A DNA stretch of 64,000 bases from CAWJMD01 sp963843835 (GTDB lineage Bacteria; Actinomycetota; Actinomycetes; Actinomycetales; CAWJMD01). How positions within the stretch are numbered: the first letter of the stretch is position 1; each line of letters starts with the position of its first letter. A model generated the notes under the pieces. That model searched no databases, was not told where the DNA came from, and saw only the letters and a list, made by a program, of their open reading frames with translations. The position numbers were made by a program, and so were the translations under genes. Positions 7,812-16,042 of this stretch are shown piece after piece. The stretch is taken from assembly GCA_963843835.1 (NCBI GenBank), contig CAWJMD010000008.1, positions 620,001 to 684,000 on the forward strand, written 5' to 3'.

Positions 7812-8936
7812 TCAGCTGAGGGGGCCGCAGACGACCCGGCCCTCGGCGACGTCGGCCCGCGCCGCGGCACGGTCCGGCTTCCCCGAGGAAGTTCGGGGCA
7901 GGTCGTCGACCCGCGCCCAGCGTCGGGGTCGCGCGGGCGCAGGCAGCCCCTGCACGACGGCGCGCAGGGCGTTCGCCGAGGCGTCACCCACGAGAAGCGC
8001 TGTGACGACCTCTCCCAGGCCGGCGTCCGGTCGCCCCACGACGAGCACGGCCCGCACGCCCGGGACCGAGGCCAGCACCGACTCCACCTCCTCCGCTGAG
8101 ACGGTGTGGCCACCCGTGGAGATCGACGCCGCTCCGCGCCCTCTGACCACGTAGCCGTCGGAGACGGCCACGGCCCGGTCACCGACCGTCGCCCAGCCGT
8201 GAGCGTCGGTGCGGAGCGGGCCGTCGCCCTCGTCGAGGTAGCCGCGCGCGAGGTAGGGAGACCGTGCCCAGAGGTCCCCGCCCCGAAGCTCGACCTCGAC
8301 ACCAGGGAAGGGCCGCCACGGGCCGCCGTCCGCCGACCAGCCGACGAACGAGAGCTCGGCCGCCCCGTAGTACTCGCGCACGGCCCAGCCTTCGGCGGCG
8401 CACTCGGCGCGGTGGGTGCCGGTCACTGGCTCGCCCGCCAGCACGACCGTCCGAAGGGCCGCTCTCGTCTGCGCGGACGTGCGGCGCCGGAGCCGGGCGA
8501 ACGCGCTCGGGACGGTGTGCAGGACGCCGGCGTCGGCCGGGTCCTCGTCCGCGAGAACCGTCCGCGCACCCACCGTGCTCGCGTGCCACGCCCCGTACAG
8601 CGACAGCGACGACGACAACGGGCCGGGCGTCCAGACCACGTCGTCGGACGTCAGGCCGAGCAGGCTCGTCAGCGGGCCGACGCTCGCCCGCCAGGACTCG
8701 TGGGTGCGCACGACACCGCGCGGGCGTCCGGCACTGCCCGAGGTGAACAGGACCAGCGATCCCGGCCCCAGGCGCCCGCGCGCGTGAGCGCTGTGGACCT
8801 GGGCGCGGGCCGCCCGGGCGAGCTCGTCCGGCCAGGCCGGGTCGAGGACGGCGACGGGCTCGCCGCAGTCCATCGCCGCGGTGAACGCCGTGAGCGTGGC
8901 CCGCTGGTCTCGGCCGTGCAGCAGCAGGGGTCTCAC
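7812..8936 (-). CDS. short AMP-binding acyl-CoA ligase (YhfT-like)
   Basis: This 374-residue ANL-superfamily enzyme activates a carboxylate as the acyl-adenylate and then the CoA thioester. Visible are the P-loop LFTSGSAGRPRGVV, the A5 motif YYGAAELSF, the hinge RGRGAASISTGGHTVSAEEVE and the A10 lysine in RTSSGKPDRA. It is about 100-130 residues shorter than usual ligases, mainly at the N-terminus. The GTG at 8936 overlaps the bioY stop (GTGA), fixing the start; the open frame upstream is a bioY shadow. The substrate is unknown; pimelate or a related acid is a guess from the bioY context. Confidence 0.86.
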   Translation of the reverse strand: MRPLLLHGRDQRATLTAFTAAMDCGEPVAVLDPAWPDELARAARAQVHSAHARGRLGPGSLVLFTSGSAGRPRGVVRTHESWRASVGPLTSLLGLTSDDVVWTPGPLSSSLSLYGAWHASTVGARTVLADEDPADAGVLHTVPSAFARLRRRTSAQTRAALRTVVLAGEPVTGTHRAECAAEGWAVREYYGAAELSFVGWSADGGPWRPFPGVEVELRGGDLWARSPYLARGYLDEGDGPLRTDAHGWATVGDRAVAVSDGYVVRGRGAASISTGGHTVSAEEVESVLASVPGVRAVLVVGRPDAGLGEVVTALLVGDASANALRAVVQGLPAPARPRRWARVDDLPRTSSGKPDRAAARADVAEGRVVCGPLS

Positions 8937-9559
8937 GCGACCTCGGCGGACTCCCGGGCGTGCGGACGCGCGGGCGTGATGTCGGGCACCGCCCGGTGGA
9001 CGGCGGCGGCGACCGACGTCGCGACGACGACCTTCACCACGTCCCCTGGCAGGAAGACCGCGGCCGCGACGGCGGTGGCGACCACTCCGCTGGTCCCGGC
9101 GACGGCAGCGCTCACCGGGATCCCGATCGCGTAGACCACGACGATGCCGCCGACGAGGTTGGCCAGGGCGCCCCACCACAGCGGGTACCGGGGCAGCACG
9201 CGCTGCACCAGCCAGCCCGTCACGAACGCACCGACGGCGAAGCCGACGAGGTAGCCCGCGCTGGGACCGGCGAACACGGCGAGGCCACCGCGTCCACCCG
9301 AGAGGAGTGGGAGACCCGCCGCGACAAGGGCGAGGAACGTGAGCACCGCCAGGGCACCGCGCCGGGCGCCGAGGATGGACCCGGCGAGCATGATCCCGAG
9401 GGTCTGCAGGGTGATCGGTACGGGGTTGCCGGGGATCGCGATCGCGCCCGGAAGGCCGAGGGCGCCGATCAGGGCGGCGAAGCTGGCGACGAGGGCCAGG
9501 TCACGGGCCGGCAGACGACGGCGTGTCGAGGGGGAGGGCTCACGCTGCGGTGCTGTCAT
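8933..9559 (-). CDS. bioY: BioY, biotin-binding S component
   Basis: The 208-residue membrane protein shows the BioY signatures PVPITLQTLG and GLAVFAGPSAGYLVGF, with about six membrane segments. BioY is the substrate-specific subunit of the ECF-type biotin importer; its ATPase and EcfT partners are the last two genes of the same operon. A TACCCT element lies 7 nt before the ATG, suggesting a leaderless transcript. No BirA-type operator was seen upstream. Confidence 0.94.
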   Translation of the reverse strand: MTAPQREPSPSTRRRLPARDLALVASFAALIGALGLPGAIAIPGNPVPITLQTLGIMLAGSILGARRGALAVLTFLALVAAGLPLLSGGRGGLAVFAGPSAGYLVGFAVGAFVTGWLVQRVLPRYPLWWGALANLVGGIVVVYAIGIPVSAAVAGTSGVVATAVAAAVFLPGDVVKVVVATSVAAAVHRAVPDITPARPHARESAEVA

Positions 9560-9566
9560 GGCTGTG

Positions 9567-9572
9567 AGGGTA
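9567..9572 (-). promoter_or_regulatory. -10 element of leaderless bioY promoter
   Basis: TACCCT, read on the minus strand, ends 7 nt before the bioY ATG. The spacing and TASSST form match those in front of many other genes in this window. Confidence 0.5.
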
Positions 9573-9697
9573 GGGCGTGGCGGACGGCCCGCGACCGCGG
9601 CTCCGGGGCTTCATGTCGGTGCCTGACCTGCCGATGGTCACGTGAGGCCGCCGACCGGACGGCACGCACTGCCCCATCACGAGGGAGGGTCTTGGGG

Positions 9698-10930
9698 ATG
9701 GACACGACGGCACCGCCGCGGCGACGCTCGCGGGTCGGGCGCGAGACCGTCATCGACGGCGGCGGCAAGGTCGTCGGCTACGAGCTGCTGTTCCACCCCG
9801 CGGAGGGCGACGACGAGGTCTCCCGCGACGCCTCCACGTCGGGCGTCATCACGGCGGCCTTCGGCAGCTTCGCCTCGCAGGTCTTCGGCACGCGTCGCCA
9901 GCTCTACGTGAACGCCCCACGTGCGTTCTTCACCACCCGTCGCGACATGCCCTTCAGCCCGCAGAACGTGGTGCTCGAGATCCTCGGCGACGTCGAGGTC
10001 GACGAGGCCATCGTCGACGGTGTCATCCGCTTGAAGGAGCGCGGCTTCCGGGTCGCCGTCGACGGGTGGGCCACGGGTCCGGACTACGAGCGCCTCCTGC
10101 CGATCGTCGACGTCGTCAAGGTCGACCTCGCCGACCTCGCGCACATCGCCCCCGAGGCGGCCGCCCTGGCGCAGTTCGTCGGCTACGTGCACGAGATGGC
10201 GCCCACCGCCCAGCTGCTCGCGGACGGCGTGCAGGACGAGGCGACCCGCGTGCGCTGCGTCTCCGCCGGCTTCACGCTCTTCCAGGGTCCCCACTTCCAC
10301 AAGCGCTCGACCCCCGCGTCCGCGACGAGCGTGTCCCAGCTCGTGTCGCTCCGGCTGCTCGCCGCCCTCAGCGACCCGGAGACCTCCGCGAACCTGATCG
10401 AGCAGCTCGTGTCCGCTGACGCGGGCCTGAGCCTGCGCGTGCTCGGGATGGCCAACTCCGCCGGCGGGGCCACCTACGAGGTCACGTCGCTGAAACAGGC
10501 CATCGTGCTCGTCGGCCGGCGTCAGCTGACGGCCTGGGTGATGCTCGGCGCGTTCCACGGCCGGATGGACGGCGGTCGCGAGGAGGCCGTGGACGTGCTC
10601 ACGCGTGCCCGCATGTGCGAGCTCCTGGCTGCGCGCGTACCGGGCGTGGCCGCGGGCAACGCCTACGCGGCAGGCCTCGTCACCGGTGTCGTCGACATCC
10701 TCGGGGCCGACGCGGCGACCGTGGTCAAGTCGTCCAACCTCACCGAGATCGTGGCGAAGGCGGTGATGGAGCGCGAGGGGGAGCTGGGTGCGCTGCTCGA
10801 CGCCGTCGAGGAGTTCGACCGGACCGGGGTGACGACCTCCGAGCTCCTCCACACGGACGTCGTCGAGAGCGCTCACCTGCACGCCCTCGGCGCCGCCGTG
10901 ATGACGGTCGACACGCTGATCGGCGACTGA
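9698..10930 (+). CDS. EAL-HDOD signalling protein with degenerate EAL domain
   Basis: The 410-residue protein joins an EAL-like domain (about 15-155) to an HDOD domain (about 165-360). In the EAL part the first motif reads YELLFHP, VVLEIL follows, and the catalytic DDFGTG is replaced by VDGWATG with VKVDLADL after it. Cyclic-di-GMP hydrolysis is therefore unlikely and a binding or scaffold role more plausible. The HDOD part (VSQLVSLRLLAALSDPE, LRVLGMANSAGG) is a signalling output domain related to HD phosphohydrolases without catalytic residues. It is similar in architecture to YuxH/CdgJ proteins. The ATG at 9698 follows GAGGGAGG. Confidence 0.87.
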   Translation: MDTTAPPRRRSRVGRETVIDGGGKVVGYELLFHPAEGDDEVSRDASTSGVITAAFGSFASQVFGTRRQLYVNAPRAFFTTRRDMPFSPQNVVLEILGDVEVDEAIVDGVIRLKERGFRVAVDGWATGPDYERLLPIVDVVKVDLADLAHIAPEAAALAQFVGYVHEMAPTAQLLADGVQDEATRVRCVSAGFTLFQGPHFHKRSTPASATSVSQLVSLRLLAALSDPETSANLIEQLVSADAGLSLRVLGMANSAGGATYEVTSLKQAIVLVGRRQLTAWVMLGAFHGRMDGGREEAVDVLTRARMCELLAARVPGVAAGNAYAAGLVTGVVDILGADAATVVKSSNLTEIVAKAVMEREGELGALLDAVEEFDRTGVTTSELLHTDVVESAHLHALGAAVMTVDTLIGD

Positions 10931-10971
10931 CACACTCCGGAGGTCCTGGACGCCGAGCGGGACGAGGGGTC

Positions 10972-11904
10972 ATGGACGTCGACGGTGCGGGGATCCTCGC
11001 CGGGGTCGGCAACACGCCGGTCGTCCGGCTACGCCGCGTCGTCCCGTCCTCAGGGTGCCGGGTGCTGGTCAAGCTCGAGTCGGCCAACCCCACCGGGTCG
11101 ATGAAGGACCGGATGGCGGTCGAGGTGGTCCGGTCGGCCGCCGCGGACGGTCGTCTCCCCGTCGGCGGGACGGTCGTCGAGTACACGGCCGGGACGACCG
11201 GGATCTCGCTGGCCTTCGTCTGCGCCGCCCTGGGGTACGGGCTGCACGTGGTGTTCTCGGACGCCTTCACCGTCGAGAAGCGGCGCACGATGCTGGCCCT
11301 GGGAGCCGAGATCACCGACGAGCCGAGCGACCAGGGGCGCATCACCGAGGACCTGATCAAGCGGATGATCGCCACGTCGGCCGGCATCAGCCGGCGGCCC
11401 GGGCACTGGTGGTCCGACCAGCTGAACAACCACGACGGCGTCCGCGGCTACGAGCGGCTCGGCGAGGAGATCTGGGAGCAGTCGGGTGGCGAGGTCGACG
11501 TCTTCGTCCAGACCGTCGGCACGGCGCACTCGATCCACGGCGTCACCCGCGCGCTGCGCCGACATCGCCCCGACGTGGAGGTGGTTGCGGTCGAGCCCGA
11601 GGAGTCAGCCGTGCTGTCCGGGGGACCGACCGGCGCGCACCGCATCGAGGGGATCGGGATCGGGTTCCTGCCGCCGCTGTGGGAGCGCCGGCTGGTGGAC
11701 TCGGTCGACGCCGTCGCCAGCGCCGACGCCCAGGAGATGGCGCGGCGCCTGGCCCGCGAGGAGGGCCTGTTCGCCGGCACGTCGACCGGCGCCAACGTGA
11801 TCGCCGCGTTGAGGATCGCCGAGCGCCTCGACGCGTCGTCGACCGTCGTCACCGTCGCCGTCGACTCCGGTCTGCGGTACCTGAGCACCGCGCCCTACGG
11901 GTGA
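10972..11904 (+). CDS. cysteine synthase family PLP enzyme, variant motifs
   Basis: This 310-residue fold-type II PLP enzyme has the PLP lysine at Lys45 (NPTGSMKDRMA). Two family motifs are altered: the substrate loop T-S-G-N-T-G reads TAGTTGIS, and the glycine-rich phosphate loop reads TVGTAHSIHG. The final GLFAGTSTGANV is conserved. The reaction is probably beta-replacement on a serine derivative, but the changed Asn means ordinary O-acetylserine sulfhydrylase activity should not be assumed. It starts 41 bp after the EAL-HDOD gene and its 3' end overlaps the convergent membrane-protein gene by 10 bp. Confidence 0.85.
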   Translation: MDVDGAGILAGVGNTPVVRLRRVVPSSGCRVLVKLESANPTGSMKDRMAVEVVRSAAADGRLPVGGTVVEYTAGTTGISLAFVCAALGYGLHVVFSDAFTVEKRRTMLALGAEITDEPSDQGRITEDLIKRMIATSAGISRRPGHWWSDQLNNHDGVRGYERLGEEIWEQSGGEVDVFVQTVGTAHSIHGVTRALRRHRPDVEVVAVEPEESAVLSGGPTGAHRIEGIGIGFLPPLWERRLVDSVDAVASADAQEMARRLAREEGLFAGTSTGANVIAALRIAERLDASSTVVTVAVDSGLRYLSTAPYG

Positions 11905-12782
11905 GACGGCAGTCCCGGCCCGACCCCTGAAGCCGGGCGCCAGAGGGCCGCCGAACCGGCGACGCCGACGGCACCCAGGCTCAGCAGGAACGCCAGGTAG
12001 AGCCAGGTGGCGAGGTCGCCCCACTCGAGGGTGGCCCGGAACCTGGCGACGGCGACGAGCTGGAGCACGGCTAGCAGGAGACAGGCCGGGAGGGCAGCGA
12101 CGCCGGCTCCGAGCCGGTCCGCCCGCCACAGGTCCAGGGCGAGGACGGCCAGACCGACCAGCCACGCCCCGACGGCCTGGGCCGTGAGCACGGTGAGCGG
12201 CCAGGGCCACAGGCGCGCGCCGTCCGCGGGCAGCACGAGCAGCAGCAGGCCGAGCACTCCCATCACGAGCCCCTGCAGACCGAGGCCGTGCCGGAGAGCC
12301 GTCGGCAACGTCCGTCCGGGCACGTCGGCGGGCACCGGGCCGCCTCCTGTGCGTGACTGGCGCCACCAGGTGAGCGCGAGGGCGGGGGGGACGACCACGT
12401 AGATGACGAGCCAGGCCCACGTGACCGTTCGGGTGAGCAGGTCGACGTCGGCGAGGTGGAAACGGTCCAGGTGCAGGAGCGTCACCAGGAGGGTGAGCGT
12501 GGTGAACACCAGCACGCCCGGGACCGCCGTCCGCGTCCGCGCCCAGGCTGCCTGCCGAGCGGCGACGATCTCGAGCACGGTCGCCGCGGCGTAGCCGGCG
12601 CCGAGGAAGGCTGCTGTCAGTGGCACGTCGATCGTCCAGGCGAAGAAGCGGTCCGTCCTGGTGGTGAGCAGCGTCAGGGGCAGCGACTGGGCCAGGACGA
12701 GGAGCCCGGCGATCCAGAGGATCCGCCGCATGCCGGGTGTGGTCGCGGCGGTCGGCGCCGTCGCCGCGACCGGGGCCGTCAT
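11895..12782 (-). CDS. polytopic membrane protein, unknown
   Basis: The 295-residue protein has about eight hydrophobic segments separated by short charged loops, beginning RILWIAGLLVLAQSLP and ending near YLAFLLSLGAVGVAG. No catalytic motif or recognised domain was found. The ATG at 12782 overlaps the stop of the DUF5995 gene, so the two are coupled. I assign no function. Confidence 0.75.
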   Translation of the reverse strand: MTAPVAATAPTAATTPGMRRILWIAGLLVLAQSLPLTLLTTRTDRFFAWTIDVPLTAAFLGAGYAAATVLEIVAARQAAWARTRTAVPGVLVFTTLTLLVTLLHLDRFHLADVDLLTRTVTWAWLVIYVVVPPALALTWWRQSRTGGGPVPADVPGRTLPTALRHGLGLQGLVMGVLGLLLLVLPADGARLWPWPLTVLTAQAVGAWLVGLAVLALDLWRADRLGAGVAALPACLLLAVLQLVAVARFRATLEWGDLATWLYLAFLLSLGAVGVAGSAALWRPASGVGPGLPSHP

Positions 12783-13519
12783 GCCGGACCCGGGAGAGGG
12801 GCCAGCCTGACCCCGAACCCGCGGACCGCGAGGTTCAGCAGCACCGGCCCGCGGGCGTTCAGCTGCGTGACGCGTCGGGCGCTCAGCGCCTCCAGCTCGC
12901 CGAGCGCACGCGCGTAAGCGTCCGGACCCCGCCGGCGGGCCCGGTCCAGCACGAGCGCGTTGCCCCACACCTTCTCCCGCGACTCCCGGAGGAACCGCAT
13001 CGTGCCGCGACGGTTGAGTGGTCGCAGGATCCGGTCGGTCAGGCTCGTGCCGCCGACGCGGGCGAGCTCGTCGTCCTCGGCGGACACGCGTGCCGCCAGC
13101 ACCTCGTCCAGGTGACGGTGGTCGGCCTGACGCGACCGCATCACGGCCTGATCGTCGAAGTCCTCGCTCGGGATGACGGCCACCAGCGCCTGGGGGAGGT
13201 CGAAGTTGATGTGGGCGTTCATCCCGAGCAGCACGTGGCGCAGGGGCGGTAGGGGAGTGGTGGTGAAAGCGACCGCCCACGGCCTCGCCACCGCTTCCCC
13301 TCGCTGGTCGGCCGTGAGGGCGTCGAGGTACAGGTCGGCGAACACGACGTCCCAGCGCTCGACCCACTCGTTGTCGCGGAAACGCCTGGCGCGCAGCTCG
13401 TCCCGGACAGCGAGCGTGGTGCGGAGGTAGGTGGCGTGGAAGAAGCGGCGGGGGTCGTCGTCCGCCTGCATGCCGACGAGGAACGACTGCATGCGGTCCA
13501 CCAGCGCGTCGATGCTCAC
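12779..13519 (-). CDS. DUF5995 family protein
   Basis: The 246-residue soluble protein carries the DUF5995 signature MNAHINFDLPQAL near the middle. A conserved FFHATYLRTT segment comes before it and VWGNALVLDRAR after it. The His/Asn-rich NAHIN motif suggests a metal or catalytic site, but the family has no known activity. The start is the GTG at 13519, preceded by GGAGGCACC; the longer open frame belongs to a shadow of the subtilase. It is translationally coupled to the membrane protein downstream. Confidence 0.82.
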   Translation of the reverse strand: MSIDALVDRMQSFLVGMQADDDPRRFFHATYLRTTLAVRDELRARRFRDNEWVERWDVVFADLYLDALTADQRGEAVARPWAVAFTTTPLPPLRHVLLGMNAHINFDLPQALVAVIPSEDFDDQAVMRSRQADHRHLDEVLAARVSAEDDELARVGGTSLTDRILRPLNRRGTMRFLRESREKVWGNALVLDRARRRGPDAYARALGELEALSARRVTQLNARGPVLLNLAVRGFGVRLAPLPGPA

Positions 13520-13575
13520 GGTGCCTCCGTCCCGATGGTGGCACCGGCCGGGCCGGATGTGAACGCCCGGCGGGG

Positions 13576-15978
13576 TCAGCCCTTCGGCCGCAGCGCCCAC
13601 GTCACGCCACCGACCTGCAGGTCGTCGTCGAACTGCCGGATGGCGATCGTGTGCGTGCCGAGGGCGAGCCCCTTGGACGGGTGCAGCACGAACCGGCACT
13701 CGTGCGCCGCGTCGGCGTGGAGCCGGACTCCGCACAGCGGGTTGCTGCGCAGGCGGGGGACCTCGACGGACAGGCCGCCCTTCCGCGTCCGCTCGGCCCG
13801 CTCGAGCCAGGTGGCCGGGAGCCCCGACCGGGCCTCGGCGGGCAGCTCCAGGAACAGCCTGGCGTCCTCCGGGAGGTGCACCGCGATCTCGAGGTCGAAC
13901 CTCCGCGCCTCGCCGGGGGCGCCCGCCAGGACGAACGGCAGGGCCACCGGGTCGGCCGAGGGGTCCGGCAGCACGTCCACGACGTTGAAGTTGCGCCAGG
14001 TCACGTTGTTGTTGTTGCGGATCAGGTCGCGGAACCCGTTCCAGTCCGTCGGACCGGGGATCGGCGGCGCTGGGTCGTCGACGTGGTTCAGCAGCACCAC
14101 GAAGCAGTAGTGCTGACCCGCGGCCGGGATCGCGGCCTTCGGCCACGTGAGGCCGGGGGAGACCGCGAGCGTGTCGCCGACCGGCACCGTGATCGGGACG
14201 GTGGTGCCCACGAGGGTCCACATGGCCGGCGTGACCAGGGTCGAGACGCGGCTCCAGTAGACGGTGGCGGTCACGCCCGCGGCCGCCGCGCCGCCCCGGT
14301 TGCGCATCCGCACGTAGATCGTGTTGTCCTGCCCGGCCTCGACCTCCGTCCCGAGGCTCGCGTCGTTCTCGGTTCCGCTGCCCTCGCCGAAGGACGCGGT
14401 CGGGTCGGCGACGGGTGCCGGACGGACGATGACGTCGGGGCTCACGCTGAGCGCGCCGGCGTTGGGCACGGTCCCCGTGTCGCCGACGGCGTCGCGCACG
14501 TACACGTCGGGCACCAGGCCGAGCACCGTGGTCGCGATGCGGCGCACGTTCGGCATCACGCCGATGGCACCTGCGACGCCGGTGCCCTGGGGCGTGCCGT
14601 TGGCCGGGTTCGCCAGGATGTTGCGCATCTGGCCCGGCGACAGGCGCGTGCCGGTGGCCGTCCGGTACAGGCTCTGGGTGAGGACGGCGGCGCCGACGAC
14701 GATCGGGGACGCGCTGCTCGTGCCGTTGAAGATCGCCGTGTAGTCGGCATCCGGACCGGCTGTCGGAGTGAGGTCGCCGTACCCGCAGGTGGCGACGTTC
14801 TCCCCCCACGCGTAGCAGTCGACGCGGTTGCCGAAGTTCGAGAACCCGGCCCGCTCGTGCGCCGTGCCGCCCACCACGGCGGACCGTGAGGCGCCGACCA
14901 TGATCGCGCCGGAGTCGCGGAAGTCGGCGTGTCCCCGCCGCAGCCTGAAGCGACCGGAGCCGTCCGTCCAGGCGTCGAGGTCGTTGCTGCCGTTGCCGGC
15001 CGCCTCCACGACGATCACCCCTCGGGCGGTGGCGAGCCGGAGGGCGTCGTAGTCGGCCACGTCGGTCTCGGTCGGCAGCAGGGCAGTGCCCCGCTGCACC
15101 TCGAGGAGCAGGACGTCACCGGCCGACATCGTCGGCATCGCCGCCACGGCCGCGTCGGCGACGTGCAGCGCGGTCGCACCGTCCCAGTGGGACGTCGCGC
15201 GCAGCGACGCCAGGGAGGGGGCTATGCCGACCACGCCGACGGTGTTGTCGTCCGCCGCGATCTCACCCATCACGGCTGTGCCGTGGTTGCCGACGTAGCC
15301 GCCGACCCCGTCGCGGTTGCTGTTGAAGATCAGCGTCGGTGCCTTGCCGGCCAGGTCCTCGTGCCCCAGTCGCCACCCCTGCTCGAGGTCGACGACTCCC
15401 ACGCCCTGGCCCTCGCCGCCGGCCTGCGTCCACGCCCACCGGGCATCGATGCCCGCCGGGGCGGCGTCCAGGTACCCCTGCTGGGCGTTGAACGGGTCGT
15501 TGCCGGCGTTGACCACGGGGTCGCTCACGACCATCTCGGCGTAGGCGAGCTCGACCCCGTCAGTCCTGGTCATGCGCTCGGCCACCTCGGCCGGACGGGC
15601 CTCCAGCTGACGGGCGTCGAGCCGCCAGTAGGACGTCAGGCTGTTGAGGGGACGGAACGGGCTGTCGGCGACCTCCTCCTCCATCCGGACGAGCTCCTCC
15701 GGCTTGACGCTCGTGATCAGCCGACGGGTCGGGGGCCCACCGAGCGCGTCGAGCGCCTTGCCCAGGGCGTCCAGCTTGAGCTGCTTCGCGGCACCGCGGA
15801 GGTCGCGCCCCCGGGACTGCCCGAGCTCACGCGACAGACGCACGATGACGAAGCCGCTGAACCCGTCCCCGAGCTGGTCGCGGTCGACATCGAGCGGCGG
15901 AGCCTCGTCCGCCTGGTCTCGTCCACCCCCGCACGGGTTGTGGTCGGGTGTGCAGGGCGCGGCCTTGTGCGTGTGCAT
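13576..15978 (-). CDS. S8 family subtilisin-like serine peptidase
   Basis: This 800-residue subtilase has the complete triad: Asp197 (VGVVDLEQGW), His232 (GNHGTAVMGE) and Ser421 (NGTSSASP), with the oxyanion Asn329 in AAGNG. Residues 38-150 look like an inhibitor/propeptide-type region. After about residue 490 come beta-rich C-terminal domains, with CARDB-like character around DNTIYVRMRNRGG. The N-terminus (MHTHKAAPCTPDH) is polar and not a recognisable Sec signal, odd for a protein with this make-up. A GAGGGGATC ribosome site precedes the ATG. The genes at 12779 and 11895 follow on the same strand. Confidence 0.9.
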   Translation of the reverse strand: MHTHKAAPCTPDHNPCGGGRDQADEAPPLDVDRDQLGDGFSGFVIVRLSRELGQSRGRDLRGAAKQLKLDALGKALDALGGPPTRRLITSVKPEELVRMEEEVADSPFRPLNSLTSYWRLDARQLEARPAEVAERMTRTDGVELAYAEMVVSDPVVNAGNDPFNAQQGYLDAAPAGIDARWAWTQAGGEGQGVGVVDLEQGWRLGHEDLAGKAPTLIFNSNRDGVGGYVGNHGTAVMGEIAADDNTVGVVGIAPSLASLRATSHWDGATALHVADAAVAAMPTMSAGDVLLLEVQRGTALLPTETDVADYDALRLATARGVIVVEAAGNGSNDLDAWTDGSGRFRLRRGHADFRDSGAIMVGASRSAVVGGTAHERAGFSNFGNRVDCYAWGENVATCGYGDLTPTAGPDADYTAIFNGTSSASPIVVGAAVLTQSLYRTATGTRLSPGQMRNILANPANGTPQGTGVAGAIGVMPNVRRIATTVLGLVPDVYVRDAVGDTGTVPNAGALSVSPDVIVRPAPVADPTASFGEGSGTENDASLGTEVEAGQDNTIYVRMRNRGGAAAAGVTATVYWSRVSTLVTPAMWTLVGTTVPITVPVGDTLAVSPGLTWPKAAIPAAGQHYCFVVLLNHVDDPAPPIPGPTDWNGFRDLIRNNNNVTWRNFNVVDVLPDPSADPVALPFVLAGAPGEARRFDLEIAVHLPEDARLFLELPAEARSGLPATWLERAERTRKGGLSVEVPRLRSNPLCGVRLHADAAHECRFVLHPSKGLALGTHTIAIRQFDDDLQVGGVTWALRPKG

Positions 15979-16042
15979 GACGGGATCCCCTCGGTAGGTA
16001 CCCGTCAGGAGGACGCCGGTGCCTCGCTGATACCGGGCGGCG

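Noticed and set aside
9677..10933. 418-codon minus-strand frame opposite the EAL-HDOD gene
   Set aside because: His/Val/Asp-rich shadow with no recognisable fold.
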